From Halopseudomonas yangmingensis (GTDB taxonomy: Bacteria > Pseudomonadota > Gammaproteobacteria > Pseudomonadales > Pseudomonadaceae), in the NCBI RefSeq assembly GCF_900114825.1, contig NZ_FOUI01000010.1:57463-121462 (forward strand): a stretch of DNA of 64,000 bases, in the 5' to 3' direction. Position 1 is the first letter of the stretch; each line of letters starts with the position of its first letter. Both the position numbers and the translations under genes were made by a program. The notes under the pieces are model-generated. The model saw nothing but the letters and a program-made list of their open reading frames with translations, made no database searches and was not told where the DNA came from. This document shows positions 37,674 to 45,836 of this stretch, in pieces.

Positions 37674-38420
37674 TCATAAACCCCAGCGGTTGCCGGGTCG
37701 GCGTTTAATGGCGTTGATAACGCGAACATAGAAGCAGCGGAAATACTCTTTTGCCAAGGCTTCCATTATCTCGGTTTCTCTCTCTCCGGCGTTCCCTTCC
37801 TTTTTGGGAAAATATTCCTGTAAAACATCTTTAGGTGTTGTCGGCACCCAGCCGGGGTTTGTTAGTGTGTGCTTCCAATAATGAAAGCTCCGGTAAAAGT
37901 TGCTTGAAAAGTTGTCCTGGTCAGGCTTTCGAACGTTCCAAATCGTGTACACCTGTTCCGCTGATAGTGCGATGCGCTTGGCCACTAACCCGCAAGCTGT
38001 TTCTGCTTCAATATCCCCTTTGATGGGGTATCCCATTTCGTTTAGCTCATGCACCGCTTGGCAAATGCACCTGTCTCTCGCAACAACAGCGGGTGATTTT
38101 TTCCGGCCTCTGCCTTTGATGCCTTTCCCCCGTGCAGCTTCGGCAATGATTCGGGCGGCCTCCGGATTTCTCAGAATGGCCGGGTTCCCCTGTTCTAGCT
38201 GAAACAAAAGCGGCTCGATTACACCAAAGCTGTGAAGATCCTCCAGAGCCTCGCGAACGGGACTATCTTCGAACCGGGCTATATCATCCGGCGTTATTTC
38301 TGATAGTTCGCTGGTGCCGTCAGAGTGTTTTGTGTACCTCCTCGGAATCCGGATATCAACTGGATTCCAACCGCCGGAAATGTAAGTTAGCCGGCTTAGT
38401 GTGTGGTCTTTCTTAGCCAT
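37674..38420 (-). CDS. Unknown 248-residue protein of the integrative element
   Basis: I do not recognise this family. It is hydrophilic, with no signal or membrane segment. The middle has a basic tract (ARGKGIKGRGRKKSPAVVARD) and helical segments; the C-terminus is Arg/Lys-rich. ATG 38420 sits behind GGGAGG at the right spacing and the gene overlaps the integrase stop, so the two are coupled. Base composition is lower in GC than the flanking chromosome. A DNA-binding or regulatory role is possible. Confidence 0.72.
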   Translation of the reverse strand: MAKKDHTLSRLTYISGGWNPVDIRIPRRYTKHSDGTSELSEITPDDIARFEDSPVREALEDLHSFGVIEPLLFQLEQGNPAILRNPEAARIIAEAARGKGIKGRGRKKSPAVVARDRCICQAVHELNEMGYPIKGDIEAETACGLVAKRIALSAEQVYTIWNVRKPDQDNFSSNFYRSFHYWKHTLTNPGWVPTTPKDVLQEYFPKKEGNAGERETEIMEALAKEYFRCFYVRVINAIKRRPGNRWGL

Positions 38421-38422
38421 GC

Positions 38423-39739
38423 TCACGCCTCCCTGCCTGCTACCACGCGCAAACCGCCGTGCTGTTGGTTCCGGTCAAAGGCGATACCTGCTTGCTCCAG
38501 AATCCACGCCTCAAAGCGGGCATGATGCACTGCCAACAAATCCAGCTCCCTTACCCGGTAGTGTTTTTCGGCTGTGGCGCTGGGCTTGTGCCCCTGTATC
38601 TGTGCAATCACGCCTGCTGGTATCTCCAGCCATTCGGACAGACTGCCGAAGGATCGGCGCAAGCCATGCAGGCTCAGGCCGTCAATGCCGGATATGCGGG
38701 CAACGTCACCCATGCGCTGCCGTGGCGGATTGATTGGCTGGTTCAAGGTGGCGCTTGAAAAAACCCATTCGCTGCGGCGGGGTAGGCTGGCCAGCAAGTG
38801 CCGGACATAGGGGGTCAATGGAATGTCCCGTGTGCCGTCCTTGCCACCTTTGGATTCGTCCTTATCGCGTAGGGTGATGCTGCCCCACTGCTCGTTAATG
38901 TCTGCCCATTTGAGCGCCAGCAATTCGCCGGGCCTTGCGCCAGTCAGTAGCATGGCCTGCAAGTAGGCGCTTATCGTCGGGCTGCTCACTCCCTGGGCTG
39001 CTTGGAAAAAAGCTGCAATCTGCCCTTTGCGTATCGCGTCCTGCTTGGCTTTGGGGGTGCCTAATGATTCGCGGGCTTTCTTGCTGTCGGCGGGGTTGTC
39101 TTGCACCAGTGCCCTGTATTGGTTCTGGGTTCCGCACCATGCAAGAAAAGCCTTAAGCAGTCGCCAGCCTAGCCGGGCTGTGGTTGGGCGGGCCTTGCCT
39201 TCACGGGCTGCCCATCGTTCGATTGCCTCCGGGGTCAGCTCGGCTAGGCGCTTATTCATGAAGCAGAACAGCGGGCCTGCAATTGCGGGCTTTCCTGCTT
39301 TGGTAGTGCCCGGCGGCCTAACCTGTTTCTCGTGGTCTTTTCTGTGGTGTTCTCCCCAGTGTGGGGCGCGTGCTTTGGTGTATGCCTGCCATGCCTCGGC
39401 AAAGGTGACTGCTTCAGATTCCCGCTTGGCCTTGGCTGCCTTAGCTTTGGCAAGCTGCTGGCGCTTGCTTTCTCGCGGGTCGCTGCCCTCATCAATCAGG
39501 CGCTGCAATTCCCGCGCTTTGGCCTGTGCGGTGGGTATATCCCATGCGGTAGGGCTGCCAATCGTGATGCGTACAGACTTGCCTTGGTAGCGGCTTTGAA
39601 ATATAAAGGCCGGCTTTCCGGTAGGGGTGGCACGCAAACCAAGGCCGGGCGCTGTGGTGTCCCACAAGAAAGCCTGTTGTTTGTCTGCTGGGCATGTAAA
39701 ATCGGCAATTCGTTTTGCGGTGAAAGCCACTTTAGCCAT
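38423..39739 (-). CDS. int: P4-type tyrosine recombinase (integrase)
   Basis: A 438-residue integrase with the DUF4102-type N-terminal domain (LWDTTAPGLGLRATPTGKPAFIFQ), a core-binding SAM-like domain and the catalytic domain. Catalytic Arg is in TGARPGELLAL, His-x-x-Arg in LHGLRRS, His in GHKPS and nucleophile Tyr in EKHYRVR. It lies beside attR and reads away from it, so it is promoter-proximal in the operon. Putative arm sites lie immediately upstream of its start and could repress it. Confidence 0.95.
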   Translation of the reverse strand: MAKVAFTAKRIADFTCPADKQQAFLWDTTAPGLGLRATPTGKPAFIFQSRYQGKSVRITIGSPTAWDIPTAQAKARELQRLIDEGSDPRESKRQQLAKAKAAKAKRESEAVTFAEAWQAYTKARAPHWGEHHRKDHEKQVRPPGTTKAGKPAIAGPLFCFMNKRLAELTPEAIERWAAREGKARPTTARLGWRLLKAFLAWCGTQNQYRALVQDNPADSKKARESLGTPKAKQDAIRKGQIAAFFQAAQGVSSPTISAYLQAMLLTGARPGELLALKWADINEQWGSITLRDKDESKGGKDGTRDIPLTPYVRHLLASLPRRSEWVFSSATLNQPINPPRQRMGDVARISGIDGLSLHGLRRSFGSLSEWLEIPAGVIAQIQGHKPSATAEKHYRVRELDLLAVHHARFEAWILEQAGIAFDRNQQHGGLRVVAGREA

Positions 39740-39767
39740 GCTGGTGCCCCTGCTGGTGATTGTTTAC

Positions 39768-39827
39768 ATGTAAGCATGTAATGGCGGATGTAAGCAGAAA
39801 TGTAAGCAAAATGGGCAAAATGTAATC
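39768..39827 (+). promoter_or_regulatory. Putative integrase arm-type sites, right end and int promoter region
   Basis: Five ATGTAAnn motifs: ATGTAAGC at 39768, 39788 and 39800, ATGTAATG at 39776 and ATGTAATC at 39820. The 20-mer 39776-39795 matches the left-end site at 19 of 20. They overlap the region upstream of int. Confidence 0.6.
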
Positions 39828-39926
39828 AATGCCTATCAATGCCCGGTCTGTGGATATTCTGCTGCAAGCATTGATTTTAGTGGGTTTGCTCAAGGTTTAT
39901 CAAGCAAGCAAAAGCTTCAAAGGTGC

Positions 39927-39977
39927 GGATTGAAAATCCCCGTGTCGGCGGTTCGATTCCGTCCCTGGGCACCATCT
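39927..39977 (+). repeat. Right attachment repeat (attR)
   Basis: An exact copy of the last 48 bases of tRNA-Phe plus TCT (51 bp in all). No tRNA 5' half precedes it, so it is a partial copy left by site-specific integration. Confidence 0.93.
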
Positions 39978-39980
39978 TTG

Positions 39981-40013
39981 AAGCCCGCTGGCTTTCACCA
40001 GCGGGCTTTTTTG
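39981..40013 (+). terminator. Rho-independent terminator, probably the original tRNA-Phe terminator
   Basis: AAGCCCGCTGG pairs with CCAGCGGGCTT around CTTTCA and runs into TTTTTT. It starts three bases after attR, the place a tRNA-Phe terminator would occupy before integration. Confidence 0.88.
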
Positions 40014-40208
40014 TTTTCCGGATGGCGCAGCGTACACATTTTGCCGTGGCTTGCCCGTCGTGACTGCAAGTCGGTTCTTGGTCATGGGCTGTCGCTGTGC
40101 TAGCTTTCCCGCTGTTATGACGGGAAAGTTGCAGATGGATCTGTCGAGCTACCCGATTGCGCGGTTCAACTGATGGGTGCCAGTGGGCTCCCAGGTGGAA
40201 AGGCAACG

Positions 40209-40976
40209 ATGACCCCCCCTGCTCTGGAAGTGCGTGACCTGCACAAGCGTTATGGCGACCTTGAAGTGCTCAAGGGCGTTGATCTGCTGGCGCGTGACGG
40301 TGACGTGATCTCCATTCTCGGCTCTTCCGGTTCTGGCAAGAGCACCCTGCTGCGCTGTATCAATCTGCTGGAAAACCCGCATCAGGGTCAGATCTTCGTT
40401 GCTGGCGAGGAACTGCGGCTGAAGCCGGCGCGTGATGGTGCGCTGGTGGCTGCCGACAACCGGCAGATCAACCGGCTGCGGGCCAATGTCGGCTTCGTAT
40501 TCCAGAGCTTCAACCTGTGGCCGCACATGAGCATTCTCGACAACATCATCGAGGCGCCGCGTCGGGTGCTGGGGCAGAGCAAGCAGGATGCGATTGCCGC
40601 CGCCGAGGTGTTCCTGCAGAAGGTTGGCATCTACGACAAGCGCCATGCCTTTCCTGCACAGCTTTCCGGTGGTCAGCAGCAGCGCGCTGCGATTGCCCGT
40701 ACCCTGGCCATGCAGCCACGGGTGATTCTGTTTGACGAGCCGACCTCGGCCTTGGACCCGGAAATGGTCCAGGAAGTGCTCAGCGTGATCCGTGCGCTGG
40801 CCGAGGAAGGGCGTACTATGCTGTTGGTGACCCACGAAATGGGCTTTGCCCGTCAGGTTTCAAGCCAGGTGGTGTTCTTGCACCAGGGCCTGGTGGAGGA
40901 GATTGGCACGCCCGAACAAGTGTTTGAGCGCCCGCAATCGGAGCGCTGCAAGCAATTCATGTCCAGTCACAGGTAA
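40209..40976 (+). CDS. Polar amino-acid ABC transporter ATP-binding protein (HisP-like)
   Basis: A 255-residue ATPase: Walker [11 protein letters not shown]-loop [11 protein letters not shown], signature LSGGQQQR, Walker [13 protein letters not shown], switch [11 protein letters not shown]. The [18 protein letters not shown] tail is typical of HisP/GlnQ/ArtP. It energises the importer made by the next three genes. ATG 40209 is preceded by GGAAAGG. It heads the operon just right of the integrative element. Confidence 0.95.
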   Translation: MTPPALEVRDLHKRYGDLEVLKGVDLLARDGDVISILGSSGSGKSTLLRCINLLENPHQGQIFVAGEELRLKPARDGALVAADNRQINRLRANVGFVFQSFNLWPHMSILDNIIEAPRRVLGQSKQDAIAAAEVFLQKVGIYDKRHAFPAQLSGGQQQRAAIARTLAMQPRVILFDEPTSALDPEMVQEVLSVIRALAEEGRTMLLVTHEMGFARQVSSQVVFLHQGLVEEIGTPEQVFERPQSERCKQFMSSHR

Positions 40977-40988
40977 GGAGCAGTAACC

Positions 40989-41741
40989 ATGCAAAAGTAC
41001 AAGAAGATTCTGCTGGCCGGCGCGGCCGCCATGCTGGTCAGCCTGGGTGCGCAGGCTGCCGACAAGCTGCGTATCGGTACCGAGGGCGCCTACCCTCCGT
41101 TCAATGAAATCGACAGCAGTGGCACCGCAGTAGGCTTTGATCTCGATATCGCCCACGCGCTGTGCGAGAAGATGGGCGCCGAGTGCTCGGTGGTTACCTC
41201 TGATTGGGATGGCATCATTCCGGCCCTGAACACCCGTCGTTTTGACTTCCTGATCGCTTCCATGTCGATCACTGAGGAGCGCATGCAGGCGGTCGACTTC
41301 ACCGAGCCCTACTACACCAACAAGCTGCAGTTCGTGGCGCCCAAGTCGGTGAACTTCCAGGTTGACGAAGCAAGCCTGAAGGGCAAGACCATCGGTGCCC
41401 AGCGTGCGACCATCGCCGGTCAGTGGCTGGAAGACAATCTGGGCAAGGTGGTGCGTGTGCGCCTGTATGACACCCAGGAAAACGCCTACCTCGACATGGC
41501 TGCCGGCCGCATCGATGGTGTACTGGCCGACAACCTGGTGCAGTACGAGTGGCTGCAGAGTGCCGCTGGCCAGAATTTCGAGTTCAAGGGTGAGCCGGTG
41601 TTCGACAACGACCGTATCGGCATCGCCGTGCGCAAGGGCGACCCGCTGCGCGAGCGTCTGAACAAGGCGCTGGCCGAGATCGTCGAGGACGGCACCTACG
41701 AGAAAATCAACGCCAAGTACTTCCCCTTCAGCATTTACTGA
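40989..41741 (+). CDS. Periplasmic polar amino-acid-binding protein
   Basis: A 250-residue solute-binding protein: signal peptide (KILLAGAAAMLVSLGAQAAD), then DKLRIGTEGAYPPFNEIDSSGTAVGFDLD, the family 3 signature of the lysine/arginine/ornithine/histidine-binding group. Arg in SITEERMQAVDFTEPYY contacts the alpha-carboxylate in relatives. A basic amino acid or opine is the likely ligand; this cannot be fixed by eye. AAGGAG precedes ATG 40989. Confidence 0.94.
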   Translation: MQKYKKILLAGAAAMLVSLGAQAADKLRIGTEGAYPPFNEIDSSGTAVGFDLDIAHALCEKMGAECSVVTSDWDGIIPALNTRRFDFLIASMSITEERMQAVDFTEPYYTNKLQFVAPKSVNFQVDEASLKGKTIGAQRATIAGQWLEDNLGKVVRVRLYDTQENAYLDMAAGRIDGVLADNLVQYEWLQSAAGQNFEFKGEPVFDNDRIGIAVRKGDPLRERLNKALAEIVEDGTYEKINAKYFPFSIY

Positions 41742-41750
41742 TCCGGTGAG

Positions 41751-41770
41751 CCGGGCCCTGCGGGGCCCGG
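41751..41770 (+). promoter_or_regulatory. Intercistronic hairpin after the binding-protein gene
   Basis: CCGGGCCC-TGCG-GGGCCCGG is a perfect 8-bp GC stem without a T run. Such hairpins between binding-protein and permease genes usually protect the upstream mRNA from 3' decay and raise binding-protein yield over permease. Confidence 0.7.
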
Positions 41771-41785
41771 TACCGCAGGAACTCC

Positions 41786-42478
41786 ATGTTCGATTTGCAC
41801 GGTTTCGGCCCGGCCCTGGTTGAAGGGACCTGGATGACCATTCGCCTGTCACTGGCCTCGGTAGCCCTGGGTCTGGTGTTCGGCCTGCTGGGTGCCAGCG
41901 CGAAGATTTCCGACAACCGCCTGCTGCGCGGTTGCGGTGGTTTCTACACCTCGGTGGTGCGCGGTGTGCCGGAAACCCTGTGGGTACTGATGGCCTATTT
42001 CGGCACAGTGTCGCTGATGAACTGGATTGGCAGTTATTTCGGCAACCCGCACCTGACCCTCAGTCCCTTTGTTGCCGGAACCCTGGCGCTGGCACTGTGC
42101 TTCGGTGCCTATGCCACCGAAGTATTCCGCGGCGCGCTGCTGTCTATCCCGCCGGGACAAAAGGAAGCCGGGCAGGCGCTGGGCCTGTCGAATGCGCGGA
42201 TCTTCTGGCGCATCACCCTGCCGCAACTGTGGCGGGTGGCACTGCCGGGGCTTGGCAATCTCTACCTGATCCTGCTCAAGGACACCGCGCTGGTATCGCT
42301 GATCACCCTCGACGAGATCATGCGCAAGGCCCAGGTTGCAGCCAACGCGACCAAGGAGCCGTTCACCTTCTACTTTGCCGCCGCGCTGATCTATCTCGCG
42401 CTGACGGTGATCATCATGGCCGCCCTGCACTGGTTTGAGCGGCGTGCCAACCGTGGTTTCACGAGGACCGAGCTATGA
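41786..42478 (+). CDS. Amino-acid ABC transporter permease (HisQ-like)
   Basis: A 230-residue inner-membrane permease with five hydrophobic helices. It has GVPETLWVLM near the N-terminus and the EAA loop EAGQALGLSNARIFWRITLPQ, which docks the ATPase. It pairs with the next permease as a heterodimer. AGGAA precedes ATG 41786; the stop overlaps the next gene (ATGA). Confidence 0.94.
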   Translation: MFDLHGFGPALVEGTWMTIRLSLASVALGLVFGLLGASAKISDNRLLRGCGGFYTSVVRGVPETLWVLMAYFGTVSLMNWIGSYFGNPHLTLSPFVAGTLALALCFGAYATEVFRGALLSIPPGQKEAGQALGLSNARIFWRITLPQLWRVALPGLGNLYLILLKDTALVSLITLDEIMRKAQVAANATKEPFTFYFAAALIYLALTVIIMAALHWFERRANRGFTRTEL

Positions 42479-43176
42479 CCCTGGGCGAACGCTGGGAATT
42501 GCTGGTCCGCTGGGCGCCGCAGCTGCTAGAGGGCACACTGGTGACCCTGCAGCTGGTCGGGATTGCCGTGGTGGTTGGCCTGATTCTGGCGATTCCGCTG
42601 GGGCTGGCCCGCGCCTCGCGCCACTGGTACATCCAGGCGCTGCCCTACAGCTACATTTTCTTCTTCCGTGGCACGCCGCTGCTGTTGCAGCTGTTTCTGG
42701 TCTATTACGGGCTGTCGCAATTCGAGATGGTGCGCCAGAGCGCGCTCTGGCCGTGGCTGCGCGAGCCCTACTGGTGTGCCCTGCTGACCATGACCCTGCA
42801 CACCGCCGCCTATATCGCCGAGATCCTGCGTGGCGCCATCCAGGCGGTGCCGCCGGGTGAGGTCGAGGCGGCACGCGCACTCGGCATGTCGCGGCGCCAG
42901 GCGCTGCAGTACATCATCCTGCCGCGCGCCATCCGCATCGGCCTGCCGGCCTATGGCAACGAGATCATCCTGATGCTCAAGGCCAGTGCAGTGGTCTACA
43001 CGGTGACGCTGATGGACATCATGGGCGTGATCCGCACCATCAACTCGCGTACCTACCAGTACGAAATGTTCTTCCTGGTCGCCGGCCTGATCTACCTGAT
43101 CATCACCCTGCTGTTCACCTGGCTGTTCCGCCGCCTGGAGATCTGGCTCAAGGTGGACGCCAGTCGCAAACGCTGA
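42475..43176 (+). CDS. Amino-acid ABC transporter permease (HisM-like)
   Basis: A 233-residue permease: FFFRGTPLLLQLFLVYYG (the HisM-type FRGTPLL motif) and the EAA loop EVEAARALGMSRRQALQYIILP. Five hydrophobic helices. It overlaps the preceding permease gene by 4 bases and completes the importer. Confidence 0.94.
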   Translation: MTLGERWELLVRWAPQLLEGTLVTLQLVGIAVVVGLILAIPLGLARASRHWYIQALPYSYIFFFRGTPLLLQLFLVYYGLSQFEMVRQSALWPWLREPYWCALLTMTLHTAAYIAEILRGAIQAVPPGEVEAARALGMSRRQALQYIILPRAIRIGLPAYGNEIILMLKASAVVYTVTLMDIMGVIRTINSRTYQYEMFFLVAGLIYLIITLLFTWLFRRLEIWLKVDASRKR

Positions 43177-43177
43177 C

Positions 43178-44377
43178 ATGGACTTCGCCGCGCGCTTCGC
43201 CGCGCTGGATGCCTGGCTGGCCGAGTACCAGCCGGTCTGGCGCGCCAAACCCTTCGAACATCTGCAGCTGCCCTGGGAAGCCGACTGGCCGGCACTCGCT
43301 GCCGAGCTGCGGCAACTGCCGCTGGCGCACAGCGAGCACCTGCACAACCAGCCGTGGCAGTTGCAGGCGGCCGAGCCCTTTGCCACGCTGGCAGCCCAGG
43401 CGCTGCAGTTCAGCCAGCTGCCGGACTGGAGCGGCGACACACCGGCAGAGCTGCCGGAACTGCTGTCGCGGCATATTCCCGGACGCAAATGGCAGCAGAT
43501 CACTCGCTTTGCCGCCGGCAGCCTGACGCGCTGGCAGCAGCCGACCCGCCACTGGCTCGACTGGTGCGCCGGCAAGGGTCATCTGGGCCGGCTGCTGGCC
43601 TGGCAAACCGGGCAGCCGCTGCTGTGCCTGGAGCATGATCCGCAGCTCAACCGCGCAGGTAGCGAGCTCAGCCAGCGCCTTGGCGTAACGGCCGAACACT
43701 GCGACGCCGACGTGCTGCAGCCCGCCAGCTGGGCGCTGCTGCAGCCGCAGCATTCGGTAGTGGCATTGCACGCCTGTGGCGAACTGCACCTGGCCCTGCT
43801 GCGCCAGGCCGCCGCCCAAGGTTGCCGGCAGCTGGCGTTGTCACCCTGCTGCTACAACCGTATCAGCGGCCCGCACTACCAGCCGCTGTCACAGGCCGCC
43901 AGTCACGCCAGCCTGCAGCTGGATACCGAAGACCTGCGCCTGCCGCTGCAGGAAACCGTCACCGCCGGGCAGCGTGTGCGCCGCCTGCGTGACACTTCGA
44001 TGGCCTGGCGACTGGCCTTCGACCTGTGGCAGCGCGAGGCACGCGGCAGCGACAGCTACCTGCCCACCCCGTCACGCCCGGAAAGCGCACTGACACTGGG
44101 TTTTGCCGCGTTCTGCCTGGATCTGGCCGCGCATCACCAGCTGCAGCTGCCGGCACCGGCCGACTGGCAGCAACTGGAACAGCGTGGCTGGCAACGCCTG
44201 CAACAGGTGCGCGGGCTGGAACTGCTGCGCGCACTGTTCCGCCGCCCACTGGAAATCTGGCTGCTGCTGGATCGCGCGCTGTTCCTGCAGGAGCAGGGCT
44301 ACCGGGTGCAGCTCGGTACCTTCTGCCCCAGCCAGCTAACCCCGCGCAATTTACTGCTGCTGGCCGAGCGCGACTGA
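43178..44377 (+). CDS. SAM-dependent methyltransferase, METTL25/RRNAD1-like
   Basis: A 399-residue protein with a methyltransferase core (about 120-260). WLDWCAGKGHLGRLLAW is motif I, CLEHDPQLN gives the acidic ribose contact, VALHACGELHLALL resembles motif IV, and LALSPCCYNR has the SPCCYN stretch of the METTL25/Rrnad1 family. The N- and C-terminal flanks are helical and Leu/Gln-rich. It starts one base after the transporter operon's last stop. The substrate is unknown. Confidence 0.82.
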   Translation: MDFAARFAALDAWLAEYQPVWRAKPFEHLQLPWEADWPALAAELRQLPLAHSEHLHNQPWQLQAAEPFATLAAQALQFSQLPDWSGDTPAELPELLSRHIPGRKWQQITRFAAGSLTRWQQPTRHWLDWCAGKGHLGRLLAWQTGQPLLCLEHDPQLNRAGSELSQRLGVTAEHCDADVLQPASWALLQPQHSVVALHACGELHLALLRQAAAQGCRQLALSPCCYNRISGPHYQPLSQAASHASLQLDTEDLRLPLQETVTAGQRVRRLRDTSMAWRLAFDLWQREARGSDSYLPTPSRPESALTLGFAAFCLDLAAHHQLQLPAPADWQQLEQRGWQRLQQVRGLELLRALFRRPLEIWLLLDRALFLQEQGYRVQLGTFCPSQLTPRNLLLLAERD

Positions 44378-44704
44378 GCAGTCGCTGTTCCATCCGCAGG
44401 CTGCACACCTGTTCTTCACAGAGTTATCCACAGAAAGTGTGCGCCGGGCGTTATCCCCGACAACTGTGCACAAGTGTGTGGGTGACTGCCCGGTAACTTC
44501 ACAAAAGCCAGCAACGGCGCGGCCTGCAGGCAATTGAGCAGAAAACGAACAGTGCGGCTGTGCATTGGAAAACAAGGAGTTGCGGGGGATATGTCAAGCG
44601 CTACGGGAAAAAACATTCACAAGCAGGGTTGTGACTTTTCTACCGTCGTCAAGCGCTTCATGATGCTTTACAGAAGCCGCAGGCCCTATATAATGCAGCC
44701 CCAT
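44378..44704. other. Intergenic region with DnaA-box-like sites
   Basis: A 327-bp gap before tRNA-Thr. It holds a perfect DnaA box TTATCCACA (44424-44432), a reverse-strand variant TTGTGCACA (44465-44473) and a partial GTTATCCCC at 44450, then the tRNA promoter. I see no gene; the open frame at 44534-44749 runs into the tRNA. Confidence 0.55.
44667..44694 (+). promoter_or_regulatory. Sigma-70 promoter of tRNA-Thr
   Basis: TTTACA (44667-44672) and a perfect TATAAT (44689-44694) are spaced 16 bp and end 10 bp before the tRNA. Confidence 0.78.
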
Positions 44705-44780
<76 letters not shown>

Positions 44781-44796
44781 TATAGATCAATGACTT

Positions 44797-44823
44797 AGGC
44801 CCGCCTCCGCTGCGGGCCTTTTT
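44797..44823 (+). terminator. Terminator of tRNA-Thr
   Basis: AGGCCCGC pairs with GCGGGCCT and is followed by a T run. Confidence 0.85.
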
Positions 44824-44838
44824 CATTTTCGGCTTCAG

Positions 44839-44862
44839 GGTACCGTTTCAGGTACCGTTTCC
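44839..44862 (+). repeat. Tandem GGTACCGTTTC repeat beside tRNA-Thr
   Basis: GGTACCGTTTCA and GGTACCGTTTCC lie in direct tandem. Short repeats of this kind flank int in P4-type islands and may be leftover arm-type sites, but no integrase is in view here. Confidence 0.45.
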
Positions 44863-44965
44863 CCGAAGAAAATTTTTTTTAAAGTGAAAATAGCCACCAT
44901 TTCAGCAAACGCTGGCTGCGCAACTCGTATTTTATAGGGGCTCCCTTACAAGCAAGGAGTCACTC

Positions 44966-45220
44966 ATGGATAAACACACCAAATCAGATTTTTCCCGCCA
45001 GCCATCCCCGCAAGCCTTGGGGCGCAAATCACCCCTGCCTAACGAAGTGTTGCGAACGTCTGACGAGGTTTGCCTGATACTGAATATCAGTCGCCAGACG
45101 CTCTGGCGGATGATCAAGCTGAACCCCTCTATTCCTGGGCGCTATCAGGTAGGACGGTCGGTACGTTGGTCTGAACGAGAATTGATGCAATGGTTGAGCA
45201 AGAGGAATACCAAGCATTGA
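44966..45220 (+). CDS. AlpA-family regulatory protein
   Basis: An 84-residue AlpA/Xis-like MerR-fold protein. The core reads VLRTSDEVCLILNISRQTLWRMIKLN, then GRYQVGRSVRWSERELMQWL, the classic helix-turn-helix plus wing. Such genes sit beside integrases and promote excision. AAGGAG precedes ATG 44966. No integrase is nearby in the window, so it may be a relic of an island inserted at tRNA-Thr. Confidence 0.85.
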   Translation: MDKHTKSDFSRQPSPQALGRKSPLPNEVLRTSDEVCLILNISRQTLWRMIKLNPSIPGRYQVGRSVRWSERELMQWLSKRNTKH

Positions 45221-45327
45221 TTTCCCTGATGCCCCAAGGACGGGGCAGCTTCAATCCTCAACGTTGCTGCACGCTCACTCGCATATCTGACCCAGCACCT
45301 TCAGCCCGAAACTTCCATCGGCAGGGA

Positions 45328-45714
45328 TCAAACTGGAAGTCCATATTCAATCGCACAAATAGCCTGTCGTACGGCGCGTGCACCAGCCTCGGTTGTCAGC
45401 AGTTCGATCGGCCTCTCATTGGACAACACCATATTCGGTGTCGTTAGCCAGTGGAGCGCAGCTTCGTGATTCTCATCGTGCAGCTCCAATAGCGCATCGA
45501 GGATCTCAACAAGGCGACAGAAAGTCTCACCGGCCCGCAAGGTCATCACAGTGTTGCCGGAGAATTCGGCGACCCATTCGGCGACCTGAGCTGGCGATCT
45601 GCCAAGAATACTTGCCAGATCAGAGATCAATGAAACAGGCAGACCCGAAAGTACAGCAACGTGAAGAGAGTAGTGACCTTTCGGCAAAGCCAGCTTTTCG
45701 TGGAGATTATCCAT
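45328..45714 (-). CDS. Xre/MbcA/ParS-type toxin-binding protein (orphan antitoxin)
   Basis: A 128-residue protein. The N-terminal half is helical (GLPVSLISDLASILGRSPAQVAEW, HTH-like). The C-terminal half (LRAGETFCRLVEILDALLELHDENHEAALHWLTTPNMVLSNERPIELLTTEAGARAVRQAI) is the MbcA/ParS toxin-binding domain of RES-type toxin-antitoxin pairs. ATG 45714 follows AGAGG; the frame is open further upstream to 45813. The RES toxin normally lies directly downstream, but none is present on either side. Confidence 0.78.
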   Translation of the reverse strand: MDNLHEKLALPKGHYSLHVAVLSGLPVSLISDLASILGRSPAQVAEWVAEFSGNTVMTLRAGETFCRLVEILDALLELHDENHEAALHWLTTPNMVLSNERPIELLTTEAGARAVRQAICAIEYGLPV

Positions 45715-45836
45715 AACAGCCTCTCGAATAGTGCGCCTTCTTGCGTCGGGGCAGATCAGATAAACACCCAACCGGAAGACAGCTCGGCAGAACAATGAAT
45801 CACTCGCGTGCATCGCACGCTTTTCCGCGGGGTAGT

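Larger units (their letters stand above)
33690..39977 (-). mobile_element. 6.3-kb integrative element in tRNA-Phe with minimal gene set
   Basis: Bounded by an exact 51-bp direct repeat of the 3' part of tRNA-Phe (33690-33740 and 39927-39977). It encodes five leftward genes: P4-type integrase, an unknown 248-aa protein, AlpA-like, winged-helix-like and a primase-helicase fusion. A noncoding left end of about 790 bp carries iteron-like repeats and putative integrase arm sites. It has no capsid, conjugation, toxin-antitoxin or recognisable defence gene. The gene set resembles the core of a phage satellite or a replicating integrative element. Confidence 0.9.

Noticed and set aside
45230..45247. 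TGCCCC/GGGGCA hairpin as terminator of the AlpA gene
   Set aside because: Six-base stem without a T run; too weak to call.
45190..45447. 85-codon plus-strand frame after the AlpA gene
   Set aside because: Overlaps AlpA and the antitoxin gene on the other strand, with no recognisable composition; probably chance.
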